This document shows positions 11,100-21,512 of a stretch of 58,000 nt of DNA, piece after piece. Position 1 is the first letter of the stretch, and every line of letters starts with the position of its first letter. A program made the position numbers and the translations under genes. Source of the stretch: Adiantum capillus-veneris (lineage: Eukaryota > Streptophyta > Polypodiopsida > Polypodiales > Pteridaceae); assembly GCA_014529385.2 (NCBI GenBank), contig CM043966.1:91932587-91990586 (forward strand), given 5' to 3'. Below the pieces are notes generated by a model, which saw only the letters and a list, made by a program, of their open reading frames with translations, was not told the DNA's origin and made no database searches.

Positions 11100-12570
11100 C
11101 CTGCTGTCCATGATGCATGCATGTCAGTTGCTGCAGATTCACATGTGTGGCATTTTCACAATGGTGCTACAAAGCACATTACCTAACATTAATGTGATTT
11201 GTTCACCTCTCTCGACTCTGTTCCTCATGGGAATTCAGTCACTTGTGCCAACAATGCCTCTTATCTTGTTCAGGGACTTGGAAAGATTGTGCTTACTACT
11301 GTAAATGGCAATTATTTCACACTTGTTGATGCACTTTATGTACCTGGGATCAAGAAGAATCTTTTTTCTGTATCTGCACTTGCTAGACTTGGTCTTGTAG
11401 TCACATTTCTGGATGACATATGTACAGTACATGATCTCAATTTTTCGGTGATAAATTTGTTGCATCTCGCATTTTATGCCGTGAGTTGTATAAGCTTATC
11501 TTGTTTGATGAGTGTGGGCAGAATTTGGCAAATGTAGTTTTGGATTCAAAGGCTATTTTGTATGCAAAGCTTTGGCATGCACATTTTCTTCATCTGAATT
11601 TTTCCAGTTTACTGCGTTTGGAGAAATATAATATGGTTGATTCTTTGCCGCCTCTTGAAGCACTTGTCAAACGCATTTGTGAAGGCTGCATTTTGGGTAA
11701 GATGCAGTGTTCTAAGTTTCCAAAGGATGGTTCAGTTAGGGCCACATGCATTGTAGCTTGTGCATAGTGATGTTTGTGGGCCCATGCAAACTTCGTCCTT
11801 GGGCAATTACCTTTACTTTGTGACTTTCATTGATGATTACTCCAGGCATGCATGGGTATTTCTGCTTAAAAGTGAAGTCCGAAGTATTTATGTGCTTCAA
11901 ATAATTTTTGGCTATGGCTAAAAATGTATTGAAATGTACTATGGACACCCTACCCTCTATTGCGATCTAGGGGGGAGTATATGTCTCATGAATTTAATGC
12001 ATTTCTGGCTAGTTGTGCGATAGAACACCAGTGTACATTGCCTTATACACCTCAACAAAATGGTGTTGCTGAGAGGAAAAATGGGTTACTTACGGAAATG
12101 GCACGATGTATGGTCAAAATTCAAGATTTTACGCATTCTTTTTGGCTTGAGGCCATCATGTGTGCCACTTATGTACTGAACAGGTGTCCTACAAAGCTTT
12201 GCAGTCTATTACTCCATATGAAGCATGGCATGATAGAAAGCCTTCTATTGAGAACATGTGTGTTTTTAGCTATTTGGCATATGATTTAGTGCCACAAACA
12301 CAACACAAAAAATTGGATGATAAGGCTATCAAATGTATTTTTGTTGGTTATAGTGCTGAAAGCAAAGGTTACAGGTTGTATCATCCGCAAACAAAGCGAA
12401 TCTTGGTTTCACAGGATGTTGTGTTTATGGAAGATTCTGTTCAGCCCTTGCTCTCATGTACTAGAGACAATAATGTAAGCTCACAGGACATTTATGACAC
12501 TTTGTTGCCTCTTTTCAGTGGTGGTAGTATGAATGTAAATTTCAATGAGGCAAATGTACAACCTATGGGG
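11100..12570 (+). pseudogene. copia protease and integrase remnant
   Basis: The protease active-site region reads WHFHNGATKHIT where intact elements have a WxxDSGAxxHxT-type motif, so the catalytic Asp is lost. The GAG-pre-integrase block (KLWHAHFLHLNF, CEGCILGKM) and the integrase core follow: HSDVCGPM (first Asp), DLGGEYMS (second Asp, normally DNGGEY) and QQNGVAERKN (Glu). The core is split by frameshifts at about 11770, 11940 and 12170. Confidence 0.8.
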
Positions 12571-12749
12571 GTTTTTTAAAATGTTACAGATCAACCTATT
12601 ATTGATGTAGATGTACATGATGTACTTGATGAGGAAAGGGCTGCAAATGAGCAGGCTAGAGGTATGCCAAAATGGATGGTGCATACATTGCATGACAATA
12701 AATTGGATCACCTTTTTCTAGTCGCACTAGTTCACGCTCTCGCCATGCA

Positions 12750-14075
12750 TCTTGTGCATCAGATTGTTATGCTTTGGCCATGTCTTACATGATGTTGAGA
12801 AACCTTTGTCTTTTAATGAAGCAAAGAATTCAGAAAATTGGATGGCTGCCATGCAATTAGAATATGATGCACTTATAGAAAATGACACATGGACTTTATG
12901 TGATTTGCCTCTTGACAAAAAGGCCATTGGTACAAAGTGGGTTTACAAGTTGAAACGCAAGCAAGATTGCATGTGAGATTGATCGCCATAAGGCTTGACT
13001 TGTTGCAAAAGGTTATGCACAACAAAAATTCATAGATTGAAGAAACTTTTGGTCCCACTTGTTGTATGACTACTGTGCATTTTCTATGTGCATTGGTAGA
13101 TCATTTTGGTTGGGATGTACATCAGTTAGACATTGTTACTACTTTCTTGAATGGTGATAGATTTGCGGAAGTTTATGTAACGCAACTTCGCGGTTTGTCA
13201 AAAAAGGACACGAAGATAAGGTGTGCAAATGTAACAAAGATGTGTATGGGCTGAAGAAATCTCCTCGTGCTTGGTATGCGAAGGCTAAAACTCATTTGGT
13301 CGAACGAGGCTTTTGTAACAGTCCAATAGAAATCACATTGTATGTAAAACGTGAGGGTGATGTACTTCTCATTCTGGTTCTTTATGTAGATGATTTGCTG
13401 ATCACTGGACCAAATGAGAGATATATTGTTGAATTTAAAGCTGATTTAAATGCTACTTTCAAGGTGAAAGTTTTGGGGATGTTGCATCATTACTTAGGTA
13501 TACAGTTTAGCAATGTGATGGTGGTATTGTCTTGTGTCAAAAAAGTTACATAGAGACATTGCTATGTAAGTTTGGACTTGAGGATTGCAAACCTATTGCC
13601 ACTCCCATGAAAAGAGGTTTGAAGTTGAGTCTACATGATGTTGGTGATCCTAATGATGTCACTCTTTATCAAAATCCTGTTGGCTACCTCATTTATATAT
13701 GCAACATGAGGCCGAATATTCAGTTTGCAGTCTCATAGGTTAGCAGATTTATGCATAGCCTAGGGTCTAGGCATTGGCAGGCTATCAAGAGGATTTTCTG
13801 CTACTTGAGTGGCACTTTACATCTTGGCTTCTTTTGTCCCAAGGGGGGATCATTGCCACCATACTACATGCTTTTTCAGACTCAGATTGGGTTGGTTGTT
13901 TTGACATGCGAGTGTCCACAAGTGGTTTTTGTTTCATGCTTGGCAGTTCATGTATATCATGGTTGAGCAAGAAGCAACCTAATGTGGCCACTTCTAGTTG
14001 TGAGGCTGAGTATAGGGCAGCCTTCACAGCTATGATTGAGTGTGTATGGCTCAGACGCCTTATGGTTGATTTGGG
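12750..14075 (+). pseudogene. copia reverse transcriptase and RNase H remnant
   Basis: RT begins NWMAAMQLEYDAL and KKAIGTKWVYKLKRK, and contains HQLDIVTTFLNG and the active-site box LYVDDLLITG at about 13380-13408. Then come IETLLCKFGLEDCKPIATPM and the RNase H segment (FSDSDWVGCFD, SSCISWLSKKQPNVATSSCE). Stops or frame changes at about 12974, 13060, 13230, 13540, 13736 and 13870 make it non-functional. Confidence 0.85.
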
Positions 14076-14275
14076 TGTTGTCCTTCAGGGTTTTCACCAT
14101 ATAAGATACATTGTTTCTCTCTCCTTCCTTGGGTGGTGGCATGGATGGGTAATTGAGTCAGGTGGGATGTTTCTTCAAGATTCTGGTGTGGTTTTCCCAA
14201 GTGCGTACATGAGGGACTAGGAAAAATAGAGTGTCCACTATCCTCTTTGTAGTATCTGAATCTTTGACATCTCCC

Positions 14276-16241
14276 TCATACACTGGCCGGCTCTGTTGCT
14301 TTTGCTTCGACTCTTTTCTTTATCACCAGAACTTCATACTTTAGGAGAGGGTAGGGGAGTGAAGGTTGCATCCATTCCTCCCTAAGCAGATTTGTGGCGA
14401 GCCCTTGGACTCTCACTGAGTGGATCATTTGCTTCTCCCATTCCAGGGCTACCTTTGGGTCTTCAGCTGTGGATTTTTCAATCAGAGTTTGGAGGTGTGT
14501 CTCCTTCTCTACAGTTAAAGGTTGTTCTCCATCTGCCTGTGTATGTACCTGTTCCTCTAGGTGTTGTAGGCCTTTTGCATTGTCAGGAACTTCCAAGGGC
14601 TCATCTCTTGCGTTAATGCCAAGGTCACTGGGCCCTGACTCTGTTTCCTGTGTCCTTTCTTTGGCTACTTATTTTTCTAGTTATGTTATCTGTTGTTGAG
14701 CAAGTCTATCCTTTTTTGTAGCTTCTTCTGCTTGATCTACCAACAGATTTTGTAGAATTCCTAACTCAAGTTGGAGATGTTCGTTTTATTTCTGGAGTTC
14801 TTGGTGTTGAGACTTCATTCTCTCCTTTGCGGCTAGGGACCGTTATACCATATGCATTCTCTATCTTTGTTCTAGACATAATTCCTTTTGTAGAGCAGTG
14901 ATTTGTGATTCCAAAGCTTGTATAGGTTGGCTATCTACTCCTGCAGCTTCTCATGTAGCCCTTGGGGTTGCTATGAGTCTTTGAATTTTCAAGTCTTGGA
15001 GCTCTAATTTGGCTTTTAGCTCCAAGACTTCATCTTTTGTTACTTCCAGCTCATCCTCCACTCTTTCTTTTTCTTCTTGTAGACACTTTACTTCATGCAA
15101 AACCTCCACCATTTGCAGTGTCAGAGTGTCTCATCCACTTTTAGCCTCTTTTAGTTTCTTATTGAGAGTCTCAAGCTCTCATTCTGCTTCCTAAGCTTTA
15201 TGGGTCATCATTTGGATCGTGTTTGTAAGGAGATCATGTTCTATTTGCATGTTGGCTTGCCTGGTATGCAACATACTATTTTCTTCAACCAGTGTTAGAG
15301 ACTGCGTTCTGATTCTATCAAGTACTTGATGTGCGACTCTCCAACCAGGCTTCTTGTTGATGGTTTGGGGATTGGGCCTGAAAAGAGAATTTGGTGTCCC
15401 ATATTCAATATTACTCTTGCTAGAGGGGTTCTCCATGGGATGGTCAAAGGTTTCCATTATGGTGCATGCGGGATTTGGACCAACCCTGGTACTCCAGGCT
15501 GTGGGGATTGCCTTTCTTGTGCTCTCCTCTACATGTCTTGATCTGCTTGTGGTTCTTTTGATCTGTCAGCTCTCACCTATTCTTTAGGAATCTCCTCCCT
15601 TTCTTGCTCTTGCCTAACAACCGTTTGGAGTGACATAGACCTCCTCAAGATCCTCTGCCAACAATATATATCTTGCTTGAAGGAGCCTGGAGGTCTTCAT
15701 AAGTGTTTCTTTCTTCTTTTTTCTTGTCTTTTGGTGATGGTGTTGCCTCTTCAGTCTTTTCTAGTGAGTGTTCTGGTTGGGATGTAGAGAGCTTTGGACT
15801 TGGAGGATGAGTAGAGGAGCCTAGTGGTGAAGGTGGTGGAGTTGCACTTTTTGTCTGCTCACCTTCTTTGCCTTTCGCAAATTGAGCCTCTGGTGATCCT
15901 TTCAGCTGCCTCGTAATATCTTTCACCTCCTCCATTGTGAAGGGCTCTAAGTTCTGCTATTCAATCACCTTTTTAGATTCTTGATAGGCTTAAATGTAAT
16001 GATCAAACTGATCCTTTAGCAGTCTTGAGGAGCTTCCTCCAATCCTTGCTAGGTTTGGTATCCAATAATCCTCAAAGTCTTCTCTGAGTGTGCATTTTGC
16101 CATGAATTTCTCGATCAACCTCTTGATCCGAGCAGCCTTTTGGCTGTGTGTCTCTTTGGGCCTTAATTCTTTTGTCATCACCATCTTACCCTTCTTTCTT
16201 GGAGGCTCCTCAACATGGATTTTAATTATGCGATGACGCAT
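14276..16241 (-). pseudogene. decayed coiled-coil protein ORF, possibly a retroelement antisense ORF
   Basis: An ATG at 16241 opens MRHRIIKIHVEEPPRKKGKM, followed by a basic helix (KAARIKRLIEKFMAKC), a Pro/Ser/Lys linker (15645-15935) and a long heptad-rich region running to about 14276 (LEEQVHTQ, KCLQEEKERVEDELEVTKDE, LESQITALQKELCLEQ). The frame is kept for long stretches but interrupted by single stops, so it is a recently decayed ORF of about 650 codons. I do not recognise the family. It ends 60 bp from an LTR-like start at 16305 that runs the opposite way; Tat-type Ty3 elements are known to carry antisense extra ORFs next to the 3' LTR, which makes that a reasonable but unproven reading. 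Confidence 0.5.
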
Positions 16242-16304
16242 TTTGTTAAATGTTAATTATTGTTGTTATTATCACTATTTTTTTCATGTAAATAACATAT
16301 CTAA

Positions 16305-16590
16305 TGTCATGACCTACGAAAACCGGTAGAAAACGTAGAGCCGGCAGGGCAACCAACAAACCCCGGCAGGCCCGATGGGCTTATTATGAAACCCGGCGGG
16401 CAAAGCAAGAATCCTGCCGGCCCCGTCATGTACCCCCTCCATATTTGGCGGCTCTATATAACCCTGTAGTAGACATCACATCACATCACCGCTTCCTCTA
16501 AATTTGGTCATCCTTTAAAATTTAGAAGAAAAACTAAAGGTAAAAAAATGAACAGTCTTTTAAAAAAATTAAAACTTAAATGAAACTCTG
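16305..16590 (+). promoter_or_regulatory. LTR-like start with TATA box
   Basis: The block opens TGTCATGACC, a common LTR beginning, has a CCGG-rich body, and contains TATATAA at 16455-16461 followed by ACATCACATCACATC. This reads like the U3 and promoter of an LTR. No copy with a matching end is in the window. Confidence 0.45.
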
Positions 16591-17335
16591 ATCATGGATC
16601 ATTAGTTCTTTTTTGGATTGAATTGATTCTTGAAAGGAGGTAGAAAGGTGAATCTTTGGGTCGGTCTCTCTACATTTGGGATGGACTAATCTCATGTTTG
16701 CTTCACCGTTATATTTGCTAAATTGATTGCTATATTGATCAGAACTTCTATCATGGGTCATTAGTTCTTTTTTGGACTGAACTGATTCTTGAAAAGAGAT
16801 AGAAAGGTGAATCTTTGGGTCGATATCTCTACTTTTGGGATGGACTGATCACATGTTTGATTCACCGTTGTATTTGCTTGCTATTCCGATTAGAGCTCCA
16901 ATCATGGGTCATTAGTTCTTTTTTGGACTGGACAGATTCATGAAAGGAGGTAGGAAGGTGAATCTTTGGGTCGATATCTCTACTTTTGGGATGGACTGAT
17001 CACATGTTTGATTCACCGTTGTATTTGCTTGCTATTTTGATTAGAGCTCCAATCATGGGTCATTAGTTCTTTTTTGGACTGGGCTGATTCATGAAAGGAG
17101 GTAGGAAGGTGAATCTTTGGGTTGATATCTCTACTTTTGGGATGGACTGATCACATGTTTGATTCACCGTTGTATTTGCTTGCTATTTTGATTAGAGCTC
17201 CAATCATGGGTCATTAGTTCTTTTTTGGACTGGACTGATTCATGAAAGGGGTAGGAAGGTGAATCTTTGGGTCGATATCTCTACTTTTGGGATGGACTGA
17301 TCACATGTTTGATTCACCGTTGTATTTGCTTGCTC
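16591..17335 (+). repeat. five 151-bp tandem repeats
   Basis: The phrase ATCATGGGTCATTAGTTC recurs at 16591 (ATGGATC variant), 16750, 16901, 17052 and 17203, giving periods of 159, 151, 151 and 151 bp. The last three units are nearly identical, so the expansion is recent. The array directly follows the LTR-like promoter, so it may be transcribed as a leader. Confidence 0.9.
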
Positions 17336-17800
17336 ATGTTTGAGTAGATTGAGGTTTATTCCCTTCAGGCTTCACTACTACGCTTGTGTGTGATATTGAT
17401 TATAACAATAATGTTTGGTTTGAATAATACTTGAAAGAAGAGATATCATACTGAGCTATGTTTATTGGTATTGCAGGCATCCAATAAGTATGTCTTCCAC
17501 TGGGAATGTGAGCGGTGATGTTGGTGTCTCAAGCCTGGCTTCCTTGAGGAGACCTCCTACCTCGATGCTAGGTCCTGCTTCGCAGGTTATTGGCTTTCAC
17601 GACAGCACCTCTCTCTCTCTCTCTGTCTCTCTCTCTCTCCACATGGTTGTGTCGTTCCTGTGCACCTTCCGTGCTCCATAGCCAACGAACTTGGGCTGCT
17701 CTCTTGTTATCTCTCTTTCTCTCTCTCTGTCTTTGCACCAAAAAGCTGAGCCCTGGTTTTGCAAAGGATAAATGGATAAGATAATTGAATTGACCATCTA

Positions 17801-17860
<60 letters not shown>

Positions 17861-17984
17861 ACTCTCTTCACCAGAAAGATGCACACGAAACCCTGGTTTT
17901 AATTGATGTTTATTGACCACTGCTACATCTATGTGTGTGTGTGTGTGCGCGTGCGCGTGTGGGTGTCTCTCTTTCTCCTTGCCA
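17336..17984 (+). other. possible short exon and CT/TG microsatellites
   Basis: An intron-like end (TTGCAG, 17471-17476) is followed by an ATG at 17490 reading MSSTGNVSGDVGVSSLASLR, and a possible donor CAG|GTTATT lies at 17585. This may be a small exon but is unproven. (CT)n tracts lie at 17610-17640 and 17802-17860 and (TG)n at 17932-17960. Confidence 0.3.
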
Positions 17985-18780
17985 ATGGACAATACTACAA
18001 GATTTTACCACTCGGGTGACTGACAATTACTCTCTTTCGACGAGTTGGATGAGGAGGAATCACGCATGGATGAACATATAAAAAACCATCCCATTGTCAG
18101 TTCCATTGAGACATGTGTCACTAATCAAGATTTTATTTGTGATTATTGGGCTGCAAAGAAACGCGAACAGAGAAGGAAATAATGACATCCTTCTTTTGCA
18201 CTTGGATTACCGAAAGCCAGGTCAAGAAAGAACATTTGTGCAGCGGTGGCACAATGTTGGCGCAAACAAACACTTGGGCTGTCAAGGAATGAGCAAAAGG
18301 AAATATTTCAGAAACTATCGGACCACCATACATTTTTCGATTGCAAAAATCAAATTTCAACGTGTCAAAGACACCGTTCTATCGGGTGTGCGCAACACTT
18401 TGGCTCAAATTAAGGTCCCACACTTAGCAAGTGAGCTTTTTATTAAGAGAACCTCTCTGACGATGATCTTGAACAATAGTAGAGGTGTATCCTCAGTAAA
18501 CCAATCCAAAATTGCTAGTGTCCTGGGTGTCCATTGAAGGAATATAGCTGCTGCAACTTCAAGGCTGGAGAATAAAGATGAGGATGAAGTGGTTCCATTG
18601 AGTTCTTGTGAGAGACAATTGCCACAAGGAACCATTATCACTAATGAAACAAGAGATTTGGTGTATGCCTTTTGGACATCAGAAACCAGAGTTTCACTTA
18701 ACAAGAAGGACATATGTAAGAAGAGAATTGGAAGGAAAAGTGTTGTCAAACATCCTCTGCATCTACTCGATGACTCTCAG
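17985..18780 (+). pseudogene. 5' part of a split gene with a GKG/DGAASQ-type C-terminus
   Basis: An ATG at 17985 (MDNTTRFYHSGD) leads, past a TGA, into LLSFDELDEEESRMDEHIKN and QDFICDYWAAKKREQRR. After a frameshift near 18170 it runs on as ERTFVQRWHNVGANKHLGCQ, SSVNQSKIASVLGVH (helix-turn-helix-like), a TGA at 18535, and ETRDLVYAFWTSETRVSLNK ending LLDDSQ. The end is a good donor, CAG|GTACCA, at 18780/18781. The FW..ETRVS..KKD segment resembles the region before the core in a family of uncharacterised invertebrate proteins whose core is at 27700-28935 here, so I treat both parts as one gene. Everything between would be intron or insertion. Confidence 0.5.
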
Positions 18781-18837
18781 GTACCAATAAATCTTAGCAA
18801 TTATAATTTATTTGGTGATTCTTAAGGATGATATGGT

Positions 18838-19320
18838 CAAGACAGTACCAGCTTTGGTGGTCTGCTATATGGAAGTGGTGGTATACAGTACCTTACAAAG
18901 GTTGTATATAGAACCAATGCATTCCTGGGTGGTTCTAGAGTTATCCTTTATAGAACCAAAACCCTTGTGCAGTACCAAATTTGGTAGTCTGCTATATGGT
19001 AGTGGTGGTATACAGTACCTTACAAAGGTTATATACAGTATCAATGCACTCCTATGTAGTTCCAAAGCTATCCTGTAAAGAACCAAAGCCCCTGTAGTAC
19101 CAAATTTGGTAGTCTGATGTATACTAGTGATTCCAAAGCCTATCTGTACAGCATCAAAGCCTCTATATAGTAACTTTTTCCATCCCTACAAGCACCAAAT
19201 CCTCAATCTTTAGTACCAAAGCCTCACTCTATTTTACCAAAGCCTACTTGTGTAGTACCAAAGTCTTTGTGCAGTACCAAAACTATTCCTTGTATAGTAC
19301 CAAAACATTCTTGTTTATCA
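18838..19320. repeat. GTACCAAA-type satellite
   Basis: Degenerate repeats of AGTACCAAA and its complement TTTGGTACT, with recurring blocks such as GCAGTACCAAATTTGGTAGT and TACAGTACCTTACAAAGG. It belongs to the family seen again at 19759-19905, 27129-27690, 29591-30360, 32931-33370 and 34690-35900. Confidence 0.85.
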
Positions 19321-19758
19321 CATTAGGGAAAATTTGAACTCACAAAGGGGCCCTATAAGGAGTTTGACTTCCTCTCTCATGTCCAAAACGGGCGTGCGGT
19401 AAAATTTTTGCAAATCAACTCTAAACTTGGCGGAGATTTGACATTTAGAATCTCCTCTTCAAACTCTTTCTAATGATATATAGCACACCACGAGATTCCT
19501 CATATTTTGAAAGATTCTATTTTTGATTCTCTAGATTCTAGATGGAGTTTTCATATCACAAGAGAATTAGAAATAGAATCTTTCAAGAGATGAGGAATCT
19601 CATGGCGTGCTAGAGCTTGAAGAGTAGATTATAACTGTCAAATCTCTGCCAAGTTTAGATTTGATTTGCAAAAAATTTACCGCACGCCTCTTTTGGACAT
19701 GAGCGAGGAAGACAAACTCCTTATAAGGCCCCTTTGTGAGTCCAAATTTTCCCTAATG
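19321..19758. mobile_element. 438-bp foldback (MITE-like) element
   Basis: The two halves are reverse complements almost throughout: the left arm begins CATTAGGGAAAATTTG and includes CAAAGGGGCC, CGTGCGG and GAGATTTGAC; the right arm mirrors these and ends CAAATTTTCCCTAATG. The loop is short (about 19540-19555). No ORF is present. I see no clear target-site duplication. Its termini closely resemble those of the large element at 44603-54589. If transcribed, the long hairpin could feed small-RNA production. Confidence 0.85.
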
Positions 19759-19905
19759 CCAAAGCATTTGCAAAGTTTCCATACGGGTACTCCTCAGCAA
19801 ACAATTCTAAAATGAGTCAAAAGCACACAGATAGTACAATTTCTGGTACTGCTTACAATCAATTTGGGTTCTACAATACTGTCTTTGGTACTATTTACAA
19901 CCATT
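19759..19905. repeat. satellite left of the CACTA insertion
   Basis: Same roughly 43-bp repeat type as 27129-27690 (TTTGGTACTGTTTACAACCA, TTGGGTTCTACAATACTGTC). Joining 19905 to 27132 restores an uninterrupted repeat unit, so the CACTA element inserted into a pre-existing array. Confidence 0.8.
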
Positions 19906-19929
19906 CACTACAAGAGGCTCTTCATATTA

Positions 19930-20030
19930 GCGACGCTCAAAAAAAAATTTCCCGGTGTCGCTATGAGCGTCGCAAATTTACAAAGAAATTTGCGACGCTC
20001 ATAGCGACGCTCATAGCGACGCCGGCTGGG
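19930..20030. promoter_or_regulatory. 5' subterminal repeats with hairpin
   Basis: GCGACGC and its complement recur several times. Bases 19957-19979 are the exact reverse complement of 19986-20008, leaving a 6-bp loop. In CACTA elements such subterminal repeats bind the TNPA-type protein and are needed for excision. Confidence 0.8.
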
Positions 20031-20104
20031 GTAAAAAAATAACCGAGCGCGCCCAAAAACTCAGATCTCAGATCTGAGTTTTTCGGCGCCCTCAAGCAAG
20101 GAGC

Positions 20105-20125
20105 AGGTAACGCTCTCCCTCACTC

Positions 20126-20169
<44 letters not shown>

Positions 20170-20172
20170 CTC

Positions 20173-20203
<31 letters not shown>

Positions 20204-20265
20204 AGAGGAAGGAGAGCCAGGTATGCTCCTTCCCTCACCTCATTCTCATGTTCCCTTCCCCTCTT

Positions 20266-20298
<33 letters not shown>

Positions 20299-20319
20299 TA
20301 CACACACACACATAGTGTT

Positions 20320-20369
<50 letters not shown>

Positions 20370-20612
20370 AACAAAAACAAAAACGCACACACACATACAT
20401 AAACAAAGAATGCACACACACATTGAGAGAGAAAAAGAGAGAGAGAGCATGCATAAACAAAAAACGCACGCATTGAGAGAGGAAAAGAGAGAGAGAGAAC
20501 ATGCATAAACAAAAAACGCACACATTGAGAGAGGAAAAGAGAGAGAAAACATGCATACGATCCAAAAAAACGCACACACATTGAGAGAGAAAGAGAGAGA
20601 AACTAATTTAAC
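20105..20612. repeat. CT/CA microsatellites and 60-bp AAACGCACACATTGAGAGAG repeats
   Basis: (CT)n, (CA)n and (GA)n tracts are followed by four or five copies of a unit containing CATGCATAAACAAAAAACGC and CACACATTGAGAGAG. The same unit occurs inverted at 39700-39800 in another CACTA fragment. Long ORFs here are low-complexity artefacts. Confidence 0.85.
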
Positions 20613-20854
20613 GTTGTAGGAAACTAATTAAAATTAAAAGACCTAAAGATCTAGCCGACGAGGAGTTGAACTGAAGACCTATTATTCAAGAGGGAAATGG
20701 CATAATCAATCTATCATACTTGGCATGGGTGATAGAAAGGTTATACCATTTATCTCTTTTTATTGGCACACACATCCACACACGCGCACACACACAAGAA
20801 GAAGAGAGTTATAACGTCGTAGGAAACTATCTTAAAAGACGTTAAAGATTATGT

Positions 20855-21245
20855 TATATGTAGACTTACATTAAATTAGATTTAGGTTTATTTTTAACTA
20901 GATTTACGTTTATTTAAGCTAGATTTAGATTTACGTTATATTAGATTAGATTTAGGTCTCCATAGACTACGATGCCTGCATGAAGCGGGTGAAGAAAGCC
21001 CTCAATGGAATATAGGGTATTGCTGCCTTCACTCATGGTGGGCTCCGTCGATCCAAAAGTACTGGTGAAATGTCTTCAGAAGATAGGGAAGAAGGTGGAT
21101 CTTCAGGGCGGCAAGAGTCACTACATCCCCGACACAATGACCATCTAGACAACCTCTAGTCATTAGACTTACGTTAAATTAGATTTAGCTTTATTTTTAG
21201 TTAGATTTACGTTTATTTAGATTTACGCTTATTTACGTTAGATCG
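20855..21245. repeat. TTAGATTTA-rich repeat flanking the captured fragment
   Basis: Two matching AT-rich blocks (20855-20960 and 21160-21245) built from TTAGATTTACGTTTATTTA flank the HMA fragment as direct repeats. A longer inverted relative is at 38800-39290. Confidence 0.7.
20962..21148 (+). pseudogene. captured heavy-metal-associated (HMA) domain fragment
   Basis: Two overlapping frames give IDYDACMKRVKKALNGI (20962-21012, then TAG) and VGSVDPKVLVKCLQKIGKKV (ending TAG at 21146). These match the first strand/helix and the last strand/helix/strand of the HMA fold found in plant HIPP-type metal-binding proteins. The canonical CxxC metal site is reduced to Y-D-A-C, so metal binding would be lost. 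The fragment lies alone between two repeat blocks upstream of the transposase gene, as expected for a host exon picked up by a CACTA element. Confidence 0.65.
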
Positions 21246-21512
21246 AGTCCACGCAAGAATTACTTACGGTTTAGGGTTTAGAGTTAGACGAACAGTGAAA
21301 AGATCTACTGTGAAAAGATGTTAAGATGAAGTGAAGTGCTACAACTAGAGAAGAGGCAAAGGGATTTTGTCCACTACATGCAGTATCATGTAGACGTGGG
21401 TGTGTAGATTTCTTGTACCCACAAATATAGGTATTGACCAATAAAGACGAGATTATAACCCGGTGGTTCTGATCTCCGTGCACCTCTAGACCGAGGTGTG
21501 CGGGGATTGGAC

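Larger units (their letters stand above)
9513..14075 (+). mobile_element. truncated Ty1/copia retrotransposon
   Basis: The order 5' LTR, primer binding site, gag, protease, integrase, RT, RNase H is that of Ty1/copia. All domains are recognisable but in at least ten ORF pieces, with degenerate catalytic motifs. The element stops within RNase H (last family sequence VWLRRLMVDLGV, about 14075) and has no 3' LTR. A second, shorter copy of the same family lies inverted at 7552-8625. Confidence 0.9.

Noticed and set aside
20092-20581. Long Ser/Leu/Cys/Val-rich ORFs
   Set aside because: Translation of CT and CA microsatellites in several frames; no domain.
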